This document shows, piece by piece, positions 6,054 through 9,021 of a stretch of 9,021 bases of DNA. Source of the stretch: Dehalococcoidia bacterium (lineage in GTDB: Bacteria > Chloroflexota > Dehalococcoidia > SZUA-161); contig CP070819.1 of the NCBI GenBank assembly GCA_020344295.1, positions 798,928 to 807,948 of the forward strand, read 5' to 3'. A model generated the notes under the pieces. The model was not told the origin of the DNA. It saw nothing but the letters and a program-made list of their open reading frames with translations, and searched no databases. Every line of letters begins with the position of its first letter. Positions within the stretch are counted from its first letter, which is position 1. The position numbers and the translations under genes are program-made.

Positions 6054-7757
6054 TCATAAGGAGGGGAGGAAATCGACTATATTAAGCCGCAGTAACCGCC
6101 TTCCGTTCCAGTCCTCTTGCTCCAGATTATAGACAATATCGATGTAGGAGGATGTCTCCCGGTTGCCCTGATTGAACGCAATAGCGTCCCACACAACACG
6201 ATTATTACGCAACTTGAGCTTAAGATGATCTCCGGTGGCTCCAACTCTGCGTGATTCCAATACCCTTACCTTCCTACTAAGGAAGGTGGGTATCTGATTA
6301 CCTTGCCCGAAGGGAGCGAGCTTGCTTATGGATTTATACATTGCTGCATCTACTGTTGCTATCGGGATCTCAGCGTCAATGTTTATCGCCGGTCGGAGAT
6401 CGACGTCAGCGAGCTCTCTGGCCGCTATTTGCTGAAGCTGCCAATGAAGCTTCTCTACATTAGCTTTGAGTGCGATAAATCCGGCCGCCTGCCGATGACC
6501 ACCAAAGCGGGTAAGCAGAGCCTTGCACTCGGTTAATGCGCCAAGAATATCAAATTCCGGGATGCTGCGAGCACTTCCCCTGGCTTGCTCCCCATCGAAC
6601 TGGAGCACTATCGTAGGCCGGTAGAACTCATTGGCTAATTTCCCGGCGACCACTCCTACAACCCCTGGAGGATAACTCCCTTCACCTATCATAAGAAGCG
6701 GCTTATCTACCCCCTCAAGGAGTAGCTTCTCTCTTGCGTTAGTGTATACTTCGGCAGTCAGCCTCTGACGCTCGCTATTGCTTGACTCGAGCTCAGCGGC
6801 AAGCTGCCGAGCCTGCTCCAGGGCTGTGGTCATCAGCAGTTCATAGCTGGTAACCGCGTGATCCATTCTGCCGCTGGCATTTAATCTGGGACCCAGCATG
6901 TATCCGATGCTATCTTCATCAAGCTTACCCATCTGCAGCCCGGCACAGCGCACTAACTCCTGTACCCCAATCCGCTGGCTTCGATTAAGTACTTCGATTC
7001 CACGTTTCACCAGATATCGGTTCTCCCCACCCAAAGGCACCATATCGGCGACCGTCCCCAGAGCAACCAGATCCAGGTACTCCTCCCAGTCTGTGTTCCC
7101 GTTAGTCGCTTCGAAGACCGCCTGCAGGAGCTTGAGCGCAACTCCCACTCCTGCCAACTCGCAGAATGGATAGGTTGAGTCTGCACGCTTGGGATCTATA
7201 GCAGCGAGAGCCGGCGGAAGCGAATCGGGAACCTCATGATGGTCTGTGATAATGAAGTCCAGCCCTAAGTTCAACCCCTGTTTTATCTCAGGCCCTCCCC
7301 CGATTCCGCAGTCTACTGTAACTACCAGACTTACTCCCTGCTGTTTCAAACCCTGCAGTGCAGGCAGGTTCAGCCCGTGACCTTCGTCCAGTCGGTGGGG
7401 GATGTAGTGAACAACGCGCCCCCCCAGCCTCGAGATCCCTTCCATTAACAAGACTGTACCGGTGATTCCATCGGCATCGAAATCTCCATAGACGGCAATC
7501 AGTTCATCTCCGAGAAGGGCGCGTAACATCCTGGTCACCGCCCTGTCCATATCCGGGAGCAGTCTTGGGGCGTGTGCTAGTCGGTCATCAGCGGTTAGGA
7601 AGGGCTCGAAATCCGTGGGATTGGAGATGCCCCGATTTTCAAGCAGTTGGATAATCAATAGCGTTATATACTCTCTCTCCGAGGACACAGACTGAAGCCG
7701 CTGCGCAATAATGTCAGCGGGAACCGGGGGGCATATCTGCCATCTTTGCCGATTCAA
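6054..7757 (-). CDS. recJ: Single-stranded-DNA-specific 5'-3' exonuclease RecJ
   Basis: RecJ degrades single-stranded DNA 5' to 3' in RecF-pathway recombination, mismatch repair and base excision repair. The 567-residue length fits the family (E. coli 577). The DHH phosphoesterase core shows motif I YGDFDADG (90-97; D92, D94, D96), D149 in VTVDCGIGG, DHH at 172-174, and DLVALGTVADMVPL (229-242; D238). The DHHA1 part shows GSARS (394-398) and GGHRQAAG (419-426). An OB-fold-like C-terminal segment (about 455-567) follows, with APFGQGNQIPTF at 481-492. All manganese-binding acidic residues and histidines appear intact, so it should be active. The start is TTG at 7757, chosen because AGGAG (7764-7768) lies six bases upstream and because KRW/NRQRWQI...PP is the usual RecJ opening. 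It is the first gene of an operon with the nuclease and antiporter. Confidence 0.96.
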   Translation of the reverse strand: MNRQRWQICPPVPADIIAQRLQSVSSEREYITLLIIQLLENRGISNPTDFEPFLTADDRLAHAPRLLPDMDRAVTRMLRALLGDELIAVYGDFDADGITGTVLLMEGISRLGGRVVHYIPHRLDEGHGLNLPALQGLKQQGVSLVVTVDCGIGGGPEIKQGLNLGLDFIITDHHEVPDSLPPALAAIDPKRADSTYPFCELAGVGVALKLLQAVFEATNGNTDWEEYLDLVALGTVADMVPLGGENRYLVKRGIEVLNRSQRIGVQELVRCAGLQMGKLDEDSIGYMLGPRLNASGRMDHAVTSYELLMTTALEQARQLAAELESSNSERQRLTAEVYTNAREKLLLEGVDKPLLMIGEGSYPPGVVGVVAGKLANEFYRPTIVLQFDGEQARGSARSIPEFDILGALTECKALLTRFGGHRQAAGFIALKANVEKLHWQLQQIAARELADVDLRPAINIDAEIPIATVDAAMYKSISKLAPFGQGNQIPTFLSRKVRVLESRRVGATGDHLKLKLRNNRVVWDAIAFNQGNRETSSYIDIVYNLEQEDWNGRRLLRLNIVDFLPSL

Positions 7758-7763
7758 GCACTA

Positions 7764-7768
7764 CTCCT
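7764..7768 (-). promoter_or_regulatory. Ribosome binding site fixing the TTG start of recJ
   Basis: AGGAG on the minus strand stands six bases before TTG at 7757. No in-frame ATG or GTG lies between this site and the conserved RecJ N-terminus, so it sets the start. Confidence 0.75.
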
Positions 7769-7878
7769 GCATACCTAGTACGGGCTGAGCCGTTACAGCA
7801 AATCGGAGTTTCTCCTTATACCAACCTATCATAATACTATTCCCATTCAGTTGAGAGCCGCTGTTTTGAACACAGGAG

Positions 7879-7899
7879 TGCCCAATCCTTAATTGGGCA
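7879..7899 (-). promoter_or_regulatory. 8-bp hairpin or operator at the recJ transcript 5' end
   Basis: The arms TGCCCAAT (7879-7886) and ATTGGGCA (7892-7899) are perfectly complementary around a 5-base loop. No T run adjoins either side, so it is not a terminator. If the upstream promoter is right, transcription would begin at about 7900 and this stem would be the very first structure of the mRNA. It could stabilise the 5' end or be a repressor site overlapping the start point. Confidence 0.5.
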
Positions 7900-7906
7900 T
7901 CATAAG

Positions 7907-7935
7907 AGTGTACACCCCTTTTTAGACGCGGTCAA
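7907..7935 (-). promoter_or_regulatory. Predicted promoter of the recJ-nuclease-antiporter operon
   Basis: A -35 box TTGACC (7935-7930, 5/6), a 17-base spacer and a -10 box TACACT (7912-7907, 4/6) are present on the minus strand. The -10 overlaps the palindrome GTGTACAC (7908-7915), a possible operator. The start would be near 7900. Evidence is consensus match only. Confidence 0.5.
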
Positions 7936-7939
7936 ACAC

Positions 7940-7972
7940 AATATCCCTGATTTTGTTAAACAGAGTTATTGA
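7940..7972. repeat. Imperfect inverted repeat upstream of recJ promoter
   Basis: CAATATCCCTG (7940-7950) and CAGAGTTATTG (7962-7972) form arms that agree at 9 of 11 positions, separated by 11 AT-rich bases. It lies just upstream of the recJ -35 box, a usual place for a regulator site. The loop side contains the smaller symmetric sequence TGTTAAACA. Confidence 0.4.
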
Positions 7973-7996
7973 TACCCTGTCCACCCACCCTATAGA
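7969..7996 (+). promoter_or_regulatory. Weak plus-strand promoter candidate
   Basis: TTGATA (7969-7974, 5/6), a 16-base spacer and TATAGA (7991-7996, 4/6) point rightward, divergent from the recJ promoter, toward the 3' end of dnaK. No plus-strand gene follows, so a product would be a small or antisense RNA, if it exists. Confidence 0.25.
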
Positions 7997-8019
7997 GCTT
8001 CGCTCTGAAATCTGTAGGG
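7988..8019. repeat. Nested inverted repeats with two alternative folds
   Basis: The outer arms CCCTATAGA (7988-7996) and TCTGTAGGG (8011-8019) pair over nine bases with one G-U in plus-strand RNA (one mismatch in minus-strand RNA). Inside, AGAGC (7994-7998) and GCTCT (8002-8006) form a five-base stem with a three-base loop. The inner stem shares AGA with the outer left arm, so the two full folds exclude each other. The minus strand of the tip reads GCGAAGC, known as an exceptionally stable DNA mini-hairpin. Confidence 0.45.
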
Positions 8020-8071
8020 ATAATGAGGCTACGGCTCCGAAAAGGCTTTTTGAGCAGATGGGCAGAATTAA

Positions 8072-8102
8072 ACTGATAAGTAATTATCTGTATATTATCT
8101 GT
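8072..8102. repeat. Three GATAA/TTATC repeat elements
   Basis: TTATCTGT occurs at 8084-8091 and 8095-8102, exactly 11 bases apart (about one helical turn). The inverted near-copy ACTGATAA (8072-8079, one mismatch) lies four bases before. Such spacing is typical of binding sites for a dimeric or cooperative regulator, but the stretch is AT-rich and may be coincidental. Confidence 0.4.
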
Positions 8103-8108
8103 CAGCAG

Positions 8109-8117
8109 TTATGCACA
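8109..8117 (+). promoter_or_regulatory. Isolated DnaA-box-like sequence
   Basis: TTATGCACA matches the relaxed DnaA box TTATNCACA. It is the only one I see in the non-coding region, beside an AT-rich stretch. A single box may be chance or a DnaA regulatory site; it is not evidence of an origin. Confidence 0.25.
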
Positions 8118-8120
8118 AAA

Positions 8121-8152
8121 TATATAAGGCGGGGTATCCCCTGCCTTATATA
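8121..8152 (-). terminator. Intrinsic terminator of dnaK
   Basis: The arms 8121-8134 and 8139-8152 (TATATAAGGC plus a G run) form a stem of about 14 pairs. In the minus-strand RNA this is ten pairs, a bulged A, then GGGG/CCCC with a three-base loop. The RNA continues into TTTT at 8120-8117, a short U tract as in rho-independent terminators. It begins 44 bases after the dnaK stop. In plus-strand RNA the stem is also strong but lacks a T run. Confidence 0.75.
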
Positions 8153-8175
8153 ATCGGACGCCTTATAGCCTTATT
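8123..8175. repeat. Four copies of TATAAGGC/GCCTTATA
   Basis: TATAAGGC lies at 8123-8130, and its complement at 8143-8150, 8160-8167 and, with one change (GCCTTATT), 8168-8175. The first two form the dnaK terminator stem. The extra copies could pair instead with 8123-8130 and make alternative terminator folds. Confidence 0.55.
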
Positions 8176-8195
8176 AAACTAGTGAGAGCCTTTAC

Positions 8196-9021
8196 TTACA
8201 CCTCCCGGAATTCGCCTTCTACAGTCCCTTCCTCACCCTTGCCCGGCTCTTCAGCACCGGCTTCACCGGCTTCTTCCGGAGGTGGAGCCCCTTCTTGCCC
8301 ATATACCGCCGCCCCCAATTTCTGCATCGCTTCCGACAGCTCCTGAGCCGCCCTGTTTAGCTGCTCAATGTCACTACCTGAGAGCGCCGTCTTCACCGCC
8401 TCAACCTTGCCCTCTATCTCCTCCTTAAGTTCTGTTGGAACCTTATCACCATGCTCTCTAAGCGTTCTCTCCGCAGTATAGGCCAGATTATCGGCCATAT
8501 TACGAGCCTCGATCTCCTCGCGCTTGTTCGCATCCTCGGCAGCATGAATTTCAGCTTCATGCTGCAGTTTCTCCACCTCTTCTGTACTCAATCCGCTGGA
8601 AGCGGTAATTGTGATCTTCTGCTCGCGCCCGGTACCCTTGTCATGCGCCTTAACACTGAGGATACCGTTGGCGTCGATATCAAAGGTGACCTCGATCTGC
8701 GGCATGCCCCGGGGCGCCGGAAGTATGCCATCGAGCATAAATCGCCCTAAAGTCCTGTTATCGGCCGCCATGGGACGCTCACCCTGAAGTACATGGATCT
8801 CCACGCTGGGCTGGTTGTCAGCAGCCGTGCTGAAGATCTGGCTCTTGGATGTGGGAATGGTCGTATTCCTCGAAATAAGGGAGGTCATCACGCCGCCAAG
8901 GGTTTCGATTCCCAGGGTAAGCGGCGTAACATCGAGCAGTAGCACATCCTTGACATCACCCTTAAGCACGCCTGCCTGTATCGCCGCCCCGATGGCCACC
9001 ACCTCGTCGGGATTAACACCC
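8196..9021 (-). CDS. dnaK: Chaperone DnaK (Hsp70), C-terminal part (runs off right edge)
   Basis: DnaK is the ATP-driven Hsp70 chaperone working with DnaJ and GrpE in the cytoplasm. About 274 C-terminal residues are visible; the frame is open to the right edge, so the true start lies outside. It opens [21 protein letters not shown], the end of the nucleotide-binding domain. The interdomain linker [16 protein letters not shown] follows, then the substrate-binding beta domain ([36 protein letters not shown] region). After [15 protein letters not shown] comes the helical lid. The tail is disordered, rich in Gly, Glu and Pro, and ends EGEFREV, like the EEV-type ends of bacterial DnaK. The TAA at 8196 is followed by a strong hairpin terminator, and dnaJ is not directly downstream, so dnaK ends its transcription unit here. 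Nothing looks truncated or shifted. Confidence 0.98.
   Translation of the reverse strand, partial: GVNPDEVVAIGAAIQAGVLKGDVKDVLLLDVTPLTLGIETLGGVMTSLISRNTTIPTSKSQIFSTAADNQPSVEIHVLQGERPMAADNRTLGRFMLDGILPAPRGMPQIEVTFDIDANGILSVKAHDKGTGREQKITITASSGLSTEEVEKLQHEAEIHAAEDANKREEIEARNMADNLAYTAERTLREHGDKVPTELKEEIEGKVEAVKTALSGSDIEQLNRAAQELSEAMQKLGAAVYGQEGAPPPEEAGEAGAEEPGKGEEGTVEGEFREV

Larger units (their letters stand above)
7758..8195. other. 438-base non-coding region between dnaK and recJ
   Basis: I find no credible gene here. A plus-strand open frame (7953-8153) lacks a ribosome binding site and has no recognisable protein character. No tRNA T-loop or acceptor pairing is seen. From right to left the region holds the dnaK terminator, an AT-rich stretch with repeated TTATCTGT, a foldable segment (7988-8019), an imperfect inverted repeat flanked by two opposed promoter candidates, the recJ promoter, and a leader of about 143 bases. 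It is unusually rich in symmetric sequence for a plain spacer. Confidence 0.6.

Noticed and set aside
8109..8117. Replication origin suggested by a DnaA box near AT-rich DNA
   Set aside because: Only one box is present, and there is no dnaA or dnaN nearby.
7953..8153. 66-codon plus-strand open frame in the dnaK-recJ spacer
   Set aside because: It starts with TTG without a Shine-Dalgarno, spans the hairpins and terminator stem, and gives a composition with no recognisable protein pattern. The shorter ATG at 8058 also lacks a ribosome site.
7758..8195. CIRCE/HrcA operator or tRNA in the non-coding region
   Set aside because: The GAGTG motifs present do not form the TTAGCACTC-N9-GAGTGCTAA palindrome, and no tRNA T-arm or acceptor stem could be found on either strand.
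8451..8750. Plus-strand open frame opposite dnaK
   Set aside because: It is a shadow of the strongly conserved DnaK coding sequence with no ribosome site or family resemblance.

Overview
This 9,021-base window reads almost entirely on the minus strand and looks like an ordinary bacterial chromosome segment of moderate GC content. Four of the seven visible start codons are not ATG (two TTG, two GTG), each with a good Shine-Dalgarno sequence. A HisZ-dependent histidine pathway, compact overlapping operons and a DnaK with an acidic Gly/Glu tail suggest a free-living anaerobe-like lineage, perhaps Chloroflexota (Dehalococcoidia). That placement is an impression, not something I can prove from the sequence.

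Read in the direction of transcription (right to left), the layout is as follows. (1) 9021-8196 is the 3' part of dnaK, closed by a strong terminator-like hairpin at 8121-8152. (2) 8195-7758 is a 438-base non-coding stretch. It holds several inverted and direct repeats, a good minus-strand promoter for the next operon and a weaker plus-strand promoter candidate. (3) 7757-3852 is a three-gene operon: recJ (single-strand 5'-3' exonuclease), an SNase-type nuclease with a lipoprotein signal, and a CPA2/KefB-like cation:proton antiporter with a TrkA-N/RCK domain. (4) 3851-3739 is a 113-base spacer with a good promoter. (5) 3738-1 is a histidine biosynthesis operon: hisZ, a tandem-duplicated hisG, a small zinc-dependent phospholipase C-like gene, and the first 113 codons of hisD, which runs off the left edge. 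Its genes overlap by 10 and 4 bases or lie 12 bases apart, so translation is probably coupled.

HisZ and HisG together would catalyse and control the first step of histidine synthesis (ATP + PRPP to phosphoribosyl-ATP), and HisD the last two oxidations. The two most unusual points are the HisG protein and its neighbour. HisG is two HisG catalytic cores fused in one chain, with signature motifs unequally kept in the two halves. A predicted metal-dependent phospholipase-like protein is embedded between hisG and hisD. I see no mobile element, CRISPR array, tRNA or rRNA.
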